45,286 nucleotides of DNA from Shewanella hafniensis (GTDB lineage Bacteria > Pseudomonadota > Gammaproteobacteria > Enterobacterales > Shewanellaceae), in contig NZ_BPFD01000038.1 of assembly GCF_019655335.1 (NCBI RefSeq), positions 1 through 45,286 of the forward strand, written 5' to 3'. Position numbers and translations under genes: made by a program. A model generated the notes under the pieces. The model was not told the origin of the DNA and ran no database searches. It was given only the letters and a program-made list of their open reading frames with translations. This document shows positions 26,564 through 35,137 of the stretch, in pieces; positions within the stretch are counted from its first letter, which is position 1, and every line of letters starts with the position of its first letter.

Positions 26564-28121
26564 AATACAATTATCCCAAGTCGATGACCTCAGCCAAGTC
26601 TCCAATGAGCTAGGTCTGGAAGCTGAAGGTGATGAGGTGTTTCGTTCGAGCAGTAAAGAGCGTTTACCCTTTGCCTTCGCCCATCGCCACGATGTGGTGC
26701 TCGCGCCGGGTGAAACGGGCGAGTTGAGCTTGTTTTATACCAGCAAAACACCGTTAACGGCCATGCTTGAAGCACGGCGTTATTCGGGTGTCGATTTGCC
26801 TTTGGTTAAGCTCGAAGTCGCGAAGTTTGAGGCTAAGCTCACCCAAGCCTATCAGGCAAACTCGTCTGAAGCGCAGCAGTTGATGGAAGACATAGGCAAC
26901 GAGATGGATTTATTCACCCTTGCCGAAGAACTGCCGCAGACCGAAGACTTGCTCGAAGGTGATGATGACGCGCCTATCATCAAACTGATTAATGCCTTGT
27001 TATCTGAAGCGATTAAAGAAGAAGCCTCGGATATCCACATCGAGACCTACGAGAAACAGCTCATAGTGCGTTTCCGTATCGATGGTGTGCTCAAGGAAGT
27101 GCTTAAGCCAAACCGTAAGCTGTCGTCGCTGTTAGTGTCGCGGATTAAGGTGATGGCGCGCCTCGATATCGCCGAAAAACGTGTACCACAGGATGGCCGT
27201 ATTTCCCTGCGTATTGCTGGTCGTGCGGTAGATGTGCGGGTATCGACCATGCCATCGAGCCATGGTGAGCGCGTCGTGCTGCGTCTGCTGGATAAAAATA
27301 CTGGCAACCTCGATTTAGAGCAATTGGGGATGACCGATAGTATTCGCGTTAAGTTTGAAGATCTTATCCGTCGCCCCCACGGTATTATTCTGGTGACTGG
27401 CCCAACGGGCTCGGGTAAAAGTACCACCTTGTATGCGGGTCTGACTGAGATTAACTCTAAAGACACCAACATACTTACCGTGGAAGACCCAATCGAATAT
27501 GAGTTAGACGGCATAGGCCAGACCCAAGTTAACATTAAGGCTGACATGACTTTCGCTCGAGGTCTGCGTGCGATTTTGCGTCAAGATCCCGATGTGGTGA
27601 TGATAGGTGAAATCCGTGACCTCGAAACCGCGCAAATTGCGGTGCAAGCATCACTGACTGGTCACATGGTGATTTCAACCCTGCATACCAACACAGCCTC
27701 TGGCGCAATTACGCGTTTGCAAGACATGGGTGTTGAGCCATTCCTTGTATCATCGAGTTTGCTCGGTGTGTTGGCGCAACGTTTGATCCGTACCCTTTGT
27801 CCCAAATGTAAAATTGAGCACGTGCCCGATGCACGTGAGCGTGAGTTACTGGGCATAGCGGCCGATGACGACAGACGTATCTTCCGCGCCAATGGTTGTA
27901 AGTCCTGTGGTAACAATGGTTACCGTGGTCGAACCGGTATTCATGAATTATTGTTGGTTGATGACAATGTACGCGAATTGATCCATGGCGGCCGCGGTGA
28001 GTTAGCTATCGAAAAGTATATCCGTCAGTCTGTGCCGAGCATTCGTCATGATGGTATGAGCAAAGTGCTCGCGGGCATCACCACTCTCGAAGAAGTGCTA
28101 CGTGTGACTCGCGAGGAGTAA
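26556..28121 (+). CDS. gspE: Type II secretion ATPase GspE
   Basis: GspE is the cytosolic hexameric ATPase that drives pseudopilus assembly. The product is 521 residues. The N-terminal domain docks on GspL. The Walker A loop is GPTGSGKST (residues 282-290), followed by the Asp box (VEDPIEYE), the Walker B region ([12 protein letters not shown]) and the His box ([12 protein letters not shown]). A zinc-binding insertion has C415-x2-C418 and C448-x2-C451, as in GspE but usually not in retraction ATPases. The start overlaps the gspD stop (ATGAGTGA), implying coupled translation; gspF begins 3 bases after its stop. Confidence 0.97.
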   Translation: MSEIQLSQVDDLSQVSNELGLEAEGDEVFRSSSKERLPFAFAHRHDVVLAPGETGELSLFYTSKTPLTAMLEARRYSGVDLPLVKLEVAKFEAKLTQAYQANSSEAQQLMEDIGNEMDLFTLAEELPQTEDLLEGDDDAPIIKLINALLSEAIKEEASDIHIETYEKQLIVRFRIDGVLKEVLKPNRKLSSLLVSRIKVMARLDIAEKRVPQDGRISLRIAGRAVDVRVSTMPSSHGERVVLRLLDKNTGNLDLEQLGMTDSIRVKFEDLIRRPHGIILVTGPTGSGKSTTLYAGLTEINSKDTNILTVEDPIEYELDGIGQTQVNIKADMTFARGLRAILRQDPDVVMIGEIRDLETAQIAVQASLTGHMVISTLHTNTASGAITRLQDMGVEPFLVSSSLLGVLAQRLIRTLCPKCKIEHVPDARERELLGIAADDDRRIFRANGCKSCGNNGYRGRTGIHELLLVDDNVRELIHGGRGELAIEKYIRQSVPSIRHDGMSKVLAGITTLEEVLRVTREE

Positions 28122-28124
28122 TTT

Positions 28125-29348
28125 ATGCCAGCATTTGAATATAAGGCATTGGATGCCAAGGGAAAGCAGCTTAAGGGCGTAATCGAGGCGGATACCGCCA
28201 GACACGCCCGCAGCCAGTTGCGCGATCAGCGCATGATGCCCTTAGAAATTCTGCCTGTTTCTGAAAAAGAAGCCAAAGCCAAAAGCAGCAGCTTTGCGTT
28301 TTTCAAACGGGGTATCTCGGTCGCTGAATTAGCCTTGATCACCCGTCAAATCGCGACCTTAGTGGCCGCAGGTTTACCGATTGAAGAATCCCTCAAGGCC
28401 GTTGGTCAGCAATGCGAAAAAGATCGCCTTGCAAGTATGATTATGGCGGTACGTTCGCGGGTGGTTGAAGGTTACAGTCTGGCCGACTCCTTGGCTGAAT
28501 TTCCGCATATTTTCGATGATTTATACCGTGCCATGGTGGCTTCGGGTGAAAAATCCGGTCACTTAGAAGTGGTGCTTAATCGATTGGCGGATTACACAGA
28601 GCGACGCCAACAGCTTAAATCTAAGCTGACCCAAGCCATGATTTATCCCGCAGTATTGACCACAGTGGCGATTGGGGTGATTTCTATCCTGCTGGCGGCG
28701 GTGGTGCCGAAAGTCGTTGGCCAGTTTGAACACATGGGCGCCGAGTTACCCGCTTCGACCCGCTTCTTGATTTCGGCCTCTGACTTTGTGCAAAACTACG
28801 GTGTGTTTGTGGTCATTGCCCTAGTGATGCTGTTCGCGCTCTTTCGGCGCATGTTAAAGTCGCCTGCGTTTCGAATGAAGTACGACAATTTTCTATTGAG
28901 CATGCCAGTTGTGGGCCGCGTGAGTAAGGGCTTAAATACGGCACGTTTTGCACGGACCTTAAGTATCTTATCCGCAAGCTCTGTGCCTTTGCTTGACGGT
29001 ATGCGTATCGCCAGTGAAGTATTGCAGAATGTGCGAGTACGAGCTGCAGTGGATGATGCGACTGCGCGGGTGCGTGAAGGAACTAGCTTAGGTGCGGCAT
29101 TGACTAATACTAAGTTGTTTCCGGCAATGATGTTATACATGATTGCCTCGGGCGAAAAGAGTGGCCAGCTTGAGCAAATGTTAGAACGCGCCGCCGATAA
29201 CCAAGACAGGGAATTCGAGGGCAACGTCAATATAGCGTTAGGGGTATTTGAACCTATGCTGGTGGTGAGTATGGCGTGTGTGGTGCTGTTTATCGTGATG
29301 GCGATTCTGCAGCCAATCTTAGCCTTGAATAACTTGATTAGCGGTTAA
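28125..29348 (+). CDS. gspF: Type II secretion inner-membrane platform protein GspF
   Basis: The product is 407 residues. It begins MPAFEYKALDAKGKQLKGVI, typical of GspF, with two repeated cytosolic helical domains (LALITRQIATLVAAGLPIEE and ARTLSILSASSVPLLDGMRI) separated and followed by membrane helices (AVLTTVAIGVISILLAAVVP; FVVIALVMLFALF; MLVVSMACVVLFIVMAILQP). It forms the membrane core that the GspE ATPase turns. Both copies of the signature MVASGEKSGHLE / MIASGEKSGQLE are intact. Confidence 0.96.
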   Translation: MPAFEYKALDAKGKQLKGVIEADTARHARSQLRDQRMMPLEILPVSEKEAKAKSSSFAFFKRGISVAELALITRQIATLVAAGLPIEESLKAVGQQCEKDRLASMIMAVRSRVVEGYSLADSLAEFPHIFDDLYRAMVASGEKSGHLEVVLNRLADYTERRQQLKSKLTQAMIYPAVLTTVAIGVISILLAAVVPKVVGQFEHMGAELPASTRFLISASDFVQNYGVFVVIALVMLFALFRRMLKSPAFRMKYDNFLLSMPVVGRVSKGLNTARFARTLSILSASSVPLLDGMRIASEVLQNVRVRAAVDDATARVREGTSLGAALTNTKLFPAMMLYMIASGEKSGQLEQMLERAADNQDREFEGNVNIALGVFEPMLVVSMACVVLFIVMAILQPILALNNLISG

Positions 29349-29410
29349 TTTTTGAATTTATGGATTATGACCAAGTCGATTGGCATAGGGTTTTTTAGGA
29401 GAAGTAGTCG

Positions 29411-29845
29411 ATGCAAATGAACAAGAAACATCAAGGTTTTACCTTACTTGAAGTGATGGTGGTTATTGTTATTTTAGGGATTTTAGCCTCTATGGTGGTG
29501 CCTAACTTAATGGGTAACAAAGATAAAGCTGACCAACAAAAAGCAGTATCTGACATAGTCGCACTCGAAAATGCCTTAGACATGTATAAGTTAGACAACG
29601 GCATCTACCCGACGACCGAGCAAGGCTTAGAAGCCTTAGTGCAAAAACCAACGATTTCACCTGAGCCACGTAATTACCGTGAAGATGGTTATGTCAAACG
29701 TCTGCCAGAAGATCCATGGCGCAATAAGTACTTGCTGCTCAGCCCTGGCGAAAACGGCAAGCTAGATATATTCACAGCAGGCCCAGATGGTCAACCAGGT
29801 ACCGAAGATGACATCGGTAACTGGAATTTACAGAATTTCCAATAA
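29411..29845 (+). CDS. gspG: Major pseudopilin GspG
   Basis: GspG is the main subunit of the pseudopilus. The product is 144 residues with an 8- to 9-residue leader ending in G9, then FTLLEVMVVIVILGILASMV; Glu5 of the mature protein is present for prepilin-peptidase processing. The C-terminal segment PRNYREDGYVKRLPEDPWRN and the calcium-binding loop around GPDGQPGTEDDIGNW are characteristic. A 62-base gap after gspF is the largest inside the early operon and could hold a processing site or internal promoter for extra GspG; no clear box is visible. GGAG lies 9 bases before the start. Confidence 0.97.
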   Translation: MQMNKKHQGFTLLEVMVVIVILGILASMVVPNLMGNKDKADQQKAVSDIVALENALDMYKLDNGIYPTTEQGLEALVQKPTISPEPRNYREDGYVKRLPEDPWRNKYLLLSPGENGKLDIFTAGPDGQPGTEDDIGNWNLQNFQ

Positions 29846-29846
29846 G

Positions 29847-30422
29847 ATGCTAAAGCTGCGCCACGCTGGTTTCACCTTAATGGAGGTGATGCTAGTGATC
29901 TTGTTGATGGGACTCACGGCAGCGGCTGTGACTATGTCTATCGGCAATTCGGGCCCACAACAGGCCCTAGATAGAACGGCGCGGCAGTTTATCGCTGCCA
30001 CTGAAATGGTGCTAGATGAGACCGTTTTGAGTGGCCAATTTATTGGGATTGTGATTGAGAAAACCAGTTATCAGTTTGTTTTTTATAAAGACGGTAAGTG
30101 GGAGCCTTTGGACAAAGACAGACTCTTGTCTGAAAAGCAGATGGAGCCGGGTGTCGTGATGAACTTAGTGCTCGATGGTTTGCCCTTGGTACAAGACGAT
30201 GAAGAAGACGATTCTTGGTTTGAAGAACCACTGATTGAGCCCTCTGCCGATGACAAGAAGAAACATCCTGAGCCACAGGTCATGCTATTCCCGAGCGGTG
30301 AAATGAGCGCTTTTGAGCTGACGTTTATCGCCAAAACTGACAAAGGTCAGCAGGCCGAAGCGTTAGTGGTCGGTGATGCGCTGGGCAGATTAACCATAGG
30401 GCGCCCCGATGAAACGCGTTAA
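29847..30422 (+). CDS. gspH: Minor pseudopilin GspH
   Basis: The product is 191 residues from ATG 29847, one base after the gspG stop codon. A longer frame from 29787 overlaps gspG and would put 20 unrelated residues before the leader, so it is rejected. The leader MLKLRHAG is followed by FTLMEVMLVILLMGLTAAAV. The globular part is acidic, with a stretch VQDDEEDDSWFEEPLIEPSA that is probably a loop. GspH links the minor-pseudopilin tip to GspG. It overlaps gspI by 14 bases. Confidence 0.93.
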   Translation: MLKLRHAGFTLMEVMLVILLMGLTAAAVTMSIGNSGPQQALDRTARQFIAATEMVLDETVLSGQFIGIVIEKTSYQFVFYKDGKWEPLDKDRLLSEKQMEPGVVMNLVLDGLPLVQDDEEDDSWFEEPLIEPSADDKKKHPEPQVMLFPSGEMSAFELTFIAKTDKGQQAEALVVGDALGRLTIGRPDETR

Positions 30423-30777
30423 GGGCATGACTTTACTCGAAGTGATTGTGGCCCTTGCCGTGTTTTCGATTGCGGCCGTGTCGATCACTAAAAGTTTGGG
30501 CGAGCAGATGGCCAACATGCCGATTCTGGAATCGCGCACTTTGGCACAGTGGGTGGCCGATAATCAGATGGTCGATGCCAGACTCGAGCCGCAGTTTCCT
30601 GAAATCGGTAAAAAAGAAGGCCAAGTTGAACTCGCAGGAAAGGATTGGTATTGGCGTAAAGAAGTGGTGAAAACCACGGACGATAATTTTCGTATGATCC
30701 GCATAAGCGTGAGTGAAGACGAACGCTATCAGCGTATTGCAGCACAAGTGAGCAGTTATGTCCTTAAAACTGACTAG
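30409..30777 (+). CDS. gspI: Minor pseudopilin GspI
   Basis: The product is 122 residues with a very short leader (MKRVKG) and MTLLEVIVALAVFSIAAVSI; Glu5 is present. The C-terminal domain includes MVDARLEPQFPEIGKKEGQV. GspI nucleates the tip complex with GspJ and GspK. The gene overlaps gspH by 14 bases and gspJ by 20 bases, so the three are translationally coupled. Confidence 0.94.
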   Translation: MKRVKGMTLLEVIVALAVFSIAAVSITKSLGEQMANMPILESRTLAQWVADNQMVDARLEPQFPEIGKKEGQVELAGKDWYWRKEVVKTTDDNFRMIRISVSEDERYQRIAAQVSSYVLKTD

Positions 30778-31531
30778 TGCGCAGCGGGGATTTACCCTAC
30801 TAGAAATGCTGATCGCTATCGCGATTTTCGCCATGATAGGTTTGGCTTCTAATGCCGTGCTCAGCACTGTGCTGACCAACGATGAAGTGACGCGCGCTTT
30901 CTCTACTCGGCTTAAGGCCCTGCAGCAAGGCTTTGGTGCGATTGAGCGGGATCTCGCCCAAATGGTGGCGCGTACACCCAGATTACTTGAAGGGGGTCGA
31001 GGTTCGACCGTCTTCCAAACGGGCAATGATATCTTAGACTCGGAATCGGAAGCCTTAGTGTTTTACCGATTAGGTTGGTTAAATCCAGACGGTTTATTAC
31101 CGCGGGGCAGCTTACAGTCTGTGGCGTATGTGGTGCACGAAGGGCGACTGGAGCGTTGGTATTTTCCTTATCCTGAGCCTGAATTTGGCGCCGAGCCGAT
31201 TAAGACAGTGGTCATAGATAAAGTGTTGTCGGTGGAATATTCCTTCTTTATGGATGACAAATGGGAGCGCAAAGTAGAAGCGACTAAGTTGCCTAAAGCG
31301 ATCGCCATGGAAATTGAGATTGAAGGCTTAGGCAAGATCCAACGTAAGTTCTTGCTGCCGCTAGGTGCTGCAGCACCTGAAAAGTCTAAGGATGATGATA
31401 ATAAAGACGAAAATCCGGACGATGCTAACAAAGATAAAAACGACGACGGCAGTGGCACAGGCAATGGTTCCGGTGACCCAGATTCTGGCGATACCGGAGA
31501 CGGTGATCCTGATGCCGAGGGCCGCGAATGA
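30758..31531 (+). CDS. gspJ: Minor pseudopilin GspJ with long acidic tail
   Basis: The product is 257 residues. The leader ends QRG, followed by FTLLEMLIAIAIFAMIGLAS with Glu5. The globular domain runs to about residue 205 and includes RGSTVFQTGNDILDSESEAL. The final ~50 residues are a low-complexity Asp/Asn/Lys/Gly tail (KSKDDDNKDENPDDANKDKN and so on), longer and more acidic than I expect for the family and likely disordered or calcium-binding. It overlaps gspK by 4 bases (ATGA). Confidence 0.94.
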   Translation: MSLKLTSAQRGFTLLEMLIAIAIFAMIGLASNAVLSTVLTNDEVTRAFSTRLKALQQGFGAIERDLAQMVARTPRLLEGGRGSTVFQTGNDILDSESEALVFYRLGWLNPDGLLPRGSLQSVAYVVHEGRLERWYFPYPEPEFGAEPIKTVVIDKVLSVEYSFFMDDKWERKVEATKLPKAIAMEIEIEGLGKIQRKFLLPLGAAAPEKSKDDDNKDENPDDANKDKNDDGSGTGNGSGDPDSGDTGDGDPDAEGRE

Positions 31532-32526
31532 GAACCCAATCTCGGTCTAAACAGCGCGGCGTTGCACTGATCGTTGTGCTCTTGATAGTGGCTATGGTGG
31601 TGATCATCGCGACAAATATCACTGGCCGTAATCAGTTGTCCATGCGCCGAACCTTAAACTTGGCTCAGTACGATCAAGCTTATTGGTATGCGATTTCCGC
31701 CGAAGAACTGGCGAAGAAGATTTTAAAACAAGATTTAGATGACTCTGAAGGTCGAGTCCACAGGCAGCAATATTGGGCCATGGCTGATGTGGTTTTTCCT
31801 GCGGAATACGGTGAAATCGCGGGCAAGATCACTGACATGCGCGCCTGTTTTAATTTAAACGCCTTGTCCGCGACCACGAAAGAGGTGGAAAACGGTCAAC
31901 CTAAGCTGCCCTTGGCGGCGAAGCAATATAAGGCTTTGTTGGTGAGTTTAGGGATGGACGACTTTAGTGCGGACCGTCTGACTCAGACCTTAAAAGATTA
32001 TATCGACGATGACACCACGGCCAGCCCTTATGGTGCCGAAGATGCCGAATACGAAGCGCGTAATGTACCTTACCGTGCGGCCAATACGCTGATGAATCAT
32101 CGCAGTGAGTTACGGGCGGTGATGGGATACACCCAAGATATCTATTTGAAACTCTTGCCCTATGTTTGTGTGATCCCAGGCAATGATCGGCAATTGCTTA
32201 ACGTCAATACCTTAGAAGTTGAGCAAGCGGCGTTATTAGCTGGCATGCTCGATAATCAGATTTCGGTCGGCGAAGCAGAAAGTATCATCAACCAACGTCC
32301 CGGCGATGGTTTTGACAAAATCGAAGATTTTTATGAAAGCTCATCTATGGGCTCGATCAAGTGGGAAGGTGCCATGAAGTCGAGTTTTGTCATCGATAGC
32401 CAATATTTTCTGTTGGCCTCGGGGGCGAAAGTCGATAACGCCGTATTTAGAATGGAAAGCGTGCTCAAAAAGGGCGGCGGCAACAAAATGGAAGTGCTCA
32501 CCCGTCAGTTTGGTGGACAAAAATAA
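31528..32526 (+). CDS. gspK: Minor pseudopilin GspK, tip subunit
   Basis: The product is 332 residues. After the leader SKQRG comes VALIVVLLIVAMVVIIATNI, lacking Glu5 as is normal for GspK, which caps the pseudopilus. The large globular domain contains MRACFNLNALSA and DYIDDDTTASPYGAEDAEYE, a likely metal-binding loop, and VCVIPGNDRQLLNVNTLEV. The 3' end of the gene (from 32488) is imperfectly repeated directly after the stop codon. Confidence 0.95.
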   Translation: MRTQSRSKQRGVALIVVLLIVAMVVIIATNITGRNQLSMRRTLNLAQYDQAYWYAISAEELAKKILKQDLDDSEGRVHRQQYWAMADVVFPAEYGEIAGKITDMRACFNLNALSATTKEVENGQPKLPLAAKQYKALLVSLGMDDFSADRLTQTLKDYIDDDTTASPYGAEDAEYEARNVPYRAANTLMNHRSELRAVMGYTQDIYLKLLPYVCVIPGNDRQLLNVNTLEVEQAALLAGMLDNQISVGEAESIINQRPGDGFDKIEDFYESSSMGSIKWEGAMKSSFVIDSQYFLLASGAKVDNAVFRMESVLKKGGGNKMEVLTRQFGGQK

Positions 32527-32567
32527 TGGCAGTGCTCACCCGGCAGAATCTGGTGGCCAAAAATAAT
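32488..32567 (+). repeat. Imperfect tandem duplication of the gspK 3' end
   Basis: Copy 1 (32488-32527) and copy 2 (32526-32567) share atgg-agtgctcacccg-cag ... tggtgg-caaaaataat. Only a few substitutions and a 2-base length difference (tt versus aatc) separate them. Copy 1 ends gspK; copy 2 starts a new short frame. A weaker third echo may exist just before gspL (ctggtggagaaaaact), which supplies the gspL Shine-Dalgarno. Confidence 0.85.
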
Positions 32568-32621
32568 AGCAACGAGCTCAGTCACGCTTTCTTGACTGGG
32601 ACTGGTGGAGAAAAACTGTGA
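32526..32621 (+). CDS. Putative 31-codon coupled ORF between gspK and gspL
   Basis: The frame starts at an ATG sharing its A with the gspK stop (TAATG) and ends at a TGA overlapping the gspL start (GTGA). The peptide begins MAVLTRQNLVAKNN and ends GTGGEKL. The first 12 codons derive from the duplicated gspK tail (MEVLTRQFGGQK there); the rest is unrelated. There is no strong ribosome binding site of its own beyond coupling. It may be a real micropeptide, a coupling device carrying ribosomes from gspK to gspL, or an accident. Function unknown. Confidence 0.35.
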   Translation: MAVLTRQNLVAKNNSNELSHAFLTGTGGEKL

Positions 32622-33805
32622 GTGAACGGCTATTTATTCGCTTGGGCAGAACAGCAGAGCAAGCATGCTCATGGCTCGTTTGGTCTGAGCAAGAACAGGA
32701 AATTATCGCCTCTGGCGAGCTCGCCAATGCCCAAGGTTTGTCGACCTTAACTGAGCGTGCGGGTAATCGTCCCGTCGATGTGTTAGTGCCCGCCGCGGCA
32801 ATGACACTCACTAGCGTGCATTTACCCGAAAAAGGCCAACGCCAAGCCTTGAAAGCCTTGCCCTTTATGCTCGAAGAAGCTTTAGCCGAGGACGTGGATG
32901 CCATGCATTTTACCGTCGGCCCGCGTGATGGCGATGCCTTAAGCGTGGTCGCCGTGGCCCATGAGCAAATGCAGACTTGGCTGAGTTGTTTGACCGAAGC
33001 GGGTTTAAAGGTGAAGCGCATCGTACCCGACTGCTTAGCCTTACCATTGCAAGAGTGCCAATGGGCGGCAATGAATTTTGGTAATGAACTATTACTGCGT
33101 ACCGGATTCGCGACAGGCCAGAGTTTACCTTTGCCTTGGTTACCGATTGCGCTGGAGCAACTTAGGCCCGCACAGGGCGAAGTGTCTGTCGCCAGTTATA
33201 CCGATATGCAACTCGAAGGTGTTGAGCTTAAGCCGCAGTCACTTGAGCTACCTATGTTAGTGTTAGCCCGTGGTATTTTGCATGCGCCAGTGAATTTACT
33301 GAGCGGCGTTTACACGCCGAAGCGTGAATACAGCAAACAGTTGATGATGTGGAAGAGCGCTGCCATCGTTATCGCCATCGCTTGTGTGCTGGCCTTAGTG
33401 AATAAAGGGCTGACCATACATCAAGTCAATGGTCAGATTGCCGATCTGAAAGCTCAGAGCGAATCCATTTATCAGCAAGTGGTGCCGGGGAATTCGCGCA
33501 TTGTTAACCTGCGTTCGCAGATGGAAAGTCAATTACGCGCATTGCAGGGACAGGGCAGTGGCGCCGAGTTTTTTGCCATGCTCGATGGTTTACAGGATGC
33601 CTTTAAGCAAGTGCCTGAACTTAAACCTAATAGCTTAAGATTCGAAAGTGCTCGTAACGAGATCCGCATGCAAGTGAGTGCGAAAAATTACGCGCAAATC
33701 GAGAAGTTTAAAGAGATCGTTGGTCGTCGTTTCCAACTCGATGGCGGCACTATGAATAGCGGTGAAGATCAAGTCACCAGTACCTTAACCTTGAGGAGCA
33801 AATAA
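32618..33805 (+). CDS. gspL: Type II secretion inner-membrane protein GspL
   Basis: GspL recruits GspE to the membrane. The product is 395 residues and starts at GTG 32618, eight bases after GGTGGAG. The cytosolic actin-like domain (1-240) includes FIRLGRTAEQACSWLVWSEQ and VDVLVPAAAMTLTSVHLPEK. One membrane helix is at about 243-263 (LMMWKSAAIVIAIACVLALV). The periplasmic end is a ferredoxin-like domain (LRFESARNEIRMQVSAKNYA). gspM follows after one base. Confidence 0.94.
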   Translation: MSERLFIRLGRTAEQACSWLVWSEQEQEIIASGELANAQGLSTLTERAGNRPVDVLVPAAAMTLTSVHLPEKGQRQALKALPFMLEEALAEDVDAMHFTVGPRDGDALSVVAVAHEQMQTWLSCLTEAGLKVKRIVPDCLALPLQECQWAAMNFGNELLLRTGFATGQSLPLPWLPIALEQLRPAQGEVSVASYTDMQLEGVELKPQSLELPMLVLARGILHAPVNLLSGVYTPKREYSKQLMMWKSAAIVIAIACVLALVNKGLTIHQVNGQIADLKAQSESIYQQVVPGNSRIVNLRSQMESQLRALQGQGSGAEFFAMLDGLQDAFKQVPELKPNSLRFESARNEIRMQVSAKNYAQIEKFKEIVGRRFQLDGGTMNSGEDQVTSTLTLRSK

Positions 33806-33806
33806 G

Positions 33807-34283
33807 ATGGATAATTTGCGGACTTGGTGGCAAGGGCTCGCATCGCGCGAGCAGCAGTTAGTCGGTTTTTGTTCGGTATTTTTAGTCATTGGTATTTTTT
33901 ATTGGGGTGTTTGGACGCCAATCGCCACTGCCGAAGCCGATGCATTACGTAACCTCACTGCACAGCAACAGACGTTGAACTATGTAAAACAAACGGCGAA
34001 TAAAATTGCGGGTTTGAAGCAAAACGGCGCTAAGCCGACTATGTCGGGTAGTTTAAGCTCAGTGGTTAACCAAACTGCGGGCAATTATGGGTTAGTGATT
34101 ACTCGTATGCAGCCCCAAGGCGATAAGATCCAAGTGTGGATGGATGATGTTCCTTTTGATGCCTTGTTGGGTTATTTGAGTGAGTTAGTGCAGAAAAAAG
34201 GACTATCACTCGAAAGTGTTGATTTGGCAGAGGCCGATGCCCCTGGCTATGTCAAAGTTAGACGTATCCAACTGTCGCAATAA
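33807..34283 (+). CDS. gspM: Type II secretion inner-membrane protein GspM
   Basis: The product is 158 residues: a short cytosolic end (MDNLRTWWQGLASREQQLVG), one membrane helix at about 19-37 (VGFCSVFLVIGIFYWGVW), a periplasmic coiled-coil and a small ferredoxin-like domain (VWMDDVPFDALLGYLSELVQ). It partners GspL in the assembly platform. Located between gspL and gspN with minimal spacing. Confidence 0.94.
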   Translation: MDNLRTWWQGLASREQQLVGFCSVFLVIGIFYWGVWTPIATAEADALRNLTAQQQTLNYVKQTANKIAGLKQNGAKPTMSGSLSSVVNQTAGNYGLVITRMQPQGDKIQVWMDDVPFDALLGYLSELVQKKGLSLESVDLAEADAPGYVKVRRIQLSQ

Positions 34284-34297
34284 ATTAAGGTGTAGCT

Positions 34298-35059
34298 GTG
34301 AGTTTGATAAAAAAAGTCATCATAGGCGTACTGATTTATTTAGTATTTTTAGTCGTTCTATTTCCCGCTAAGATTGCGATAGCGTTAGCGCCATTACCTG
34401 CAAATATCAGTGTTTCGGGCGTGAGCGGCAGTATTTGGTCTGGCAACATAGAAACCTTAAGTATGCCGCAACGCCAGTTAGAACAAGTGCGTTGGGATCT
34501 GAGTCCTTGGGCCTTGTTGTTAGGTAAAGTGAAAGTTGATTTTCAAGTGGGCAGCCGCGCAACGCCTGTCAGCGCTAAGGGATTAGTCTCTTGGTCCATG
34601 GGCGGCTTAAGTGCGCAGGGGTTACGTTTCGAAGCGCCAGATAGCTTTTTACTCGGCAACGCAAAACTGCCCTTTAAAACCGAAATCTCCGGTGAAGTCA
34701 GCCTATTAGTCGAGACGTTAGAGCAAGGTAAACCTTGGTGCGAGCAATTGTCTGGTAAGCTGTTTTTGAATCAAACCAATGTTAAAAACCAGTTTGGCAA
34801 CTATCCACTAGGCAATATCGAACTCGGCCTGAGTTGCGTAGACGGCAAAGCGCAATTAGCCACAGATGAAGCCAAAAACCAGCTCGGTATCGTCGGCACT
34901 TTGCAGTTAGACGAAGGCAATATGGTCAAAGTAGCAGCTAAGATTAAAGAAACGGCTGAGCAACCAGAAGATATGCGTAAGTCACTGGGTATGTTAGGCA
35001 AACGCGACAGCGACGGTTATTTCCCTGTGGTATATCAGGGGCGTATTCCTGGGCTATAG
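34298..35059 (+). CDS. gspN: Type II secretion accessory protein GspN
   Basis: The product is 253 residues. The start is most likely GTG 34298. The N-terminal membrane segment is IIGVLIYLVFLVVLFPAKIA, followed by a beta-rich periplasmic part (VSGVSGSIWSGNIETLSMPQ; LSPWALLLGKVKVDFQVGSR). GspN is present in only some type II systems, is not always essential, and resembles lipid-transfer-type beta-taco proteins. It is the last gene of the operon and a terminator follows. gspO (prepilin peptidase) is not here, so processing must use an enzyme encoded elsewhere. Confidence 0.93.
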   Translation: MSLIKKVIIGVLIYLVFLVVLFPAKIAIALAPLPANISVSGVSGSIWSGNIETLSMPQRQLEQVRWDLSPWALLLGKVKVDFQVGSRATPVSAKGLVSWSMGGLSAQGLRFEAPDSFLLGNAKLPFKTEISGEVSLLVETLEQGKPWCEQLSGKLFLNQTNVKNQFGNYPLGNIELGLSCVDGKAQLATDEAKNQLGIVGTLQLDEGNMVKVAAKIKETAEQPEDMRKSLGMLGKRDSDGYFPVVYQGRIPGL

Positions 35060-35105
35060 CGCTGTTTCAGCGCGCGATGATAGATCTGCACTATGAATGA
35101 AAACG

Positions 35106-35128
35106 AAGGCACCTTAGGTGCCTTTTTT
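35106..35128. terminator. Intrinsic terminator of the gsp operon
   Basis: AGGCACC-TTA-GGTGCCT is a 7-bp stem with a 3-base loop followed by TTTTTT, about 45 bases after gspN. The minus-strand gene yrfG ends 10 bases further on; the reverse strand has only a short run of T from the upstream A residues, so it is weaker in that direction. Confidence 0.88.
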
Positions 35129-35137
35129 ATTGTATTT

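Noticed and set aside
29787..29846. Upstream extension of gspH inside gspG
   Set aside because: The added residues precede the prepilin leader and have no ribosome binding site; ATG 29847 fits the family.
30433..31026. Open frame of 197 codons on the minus strand across gspI/gspJ
   Set aside because: Antisense shadow of two clear pseudopilin genes.
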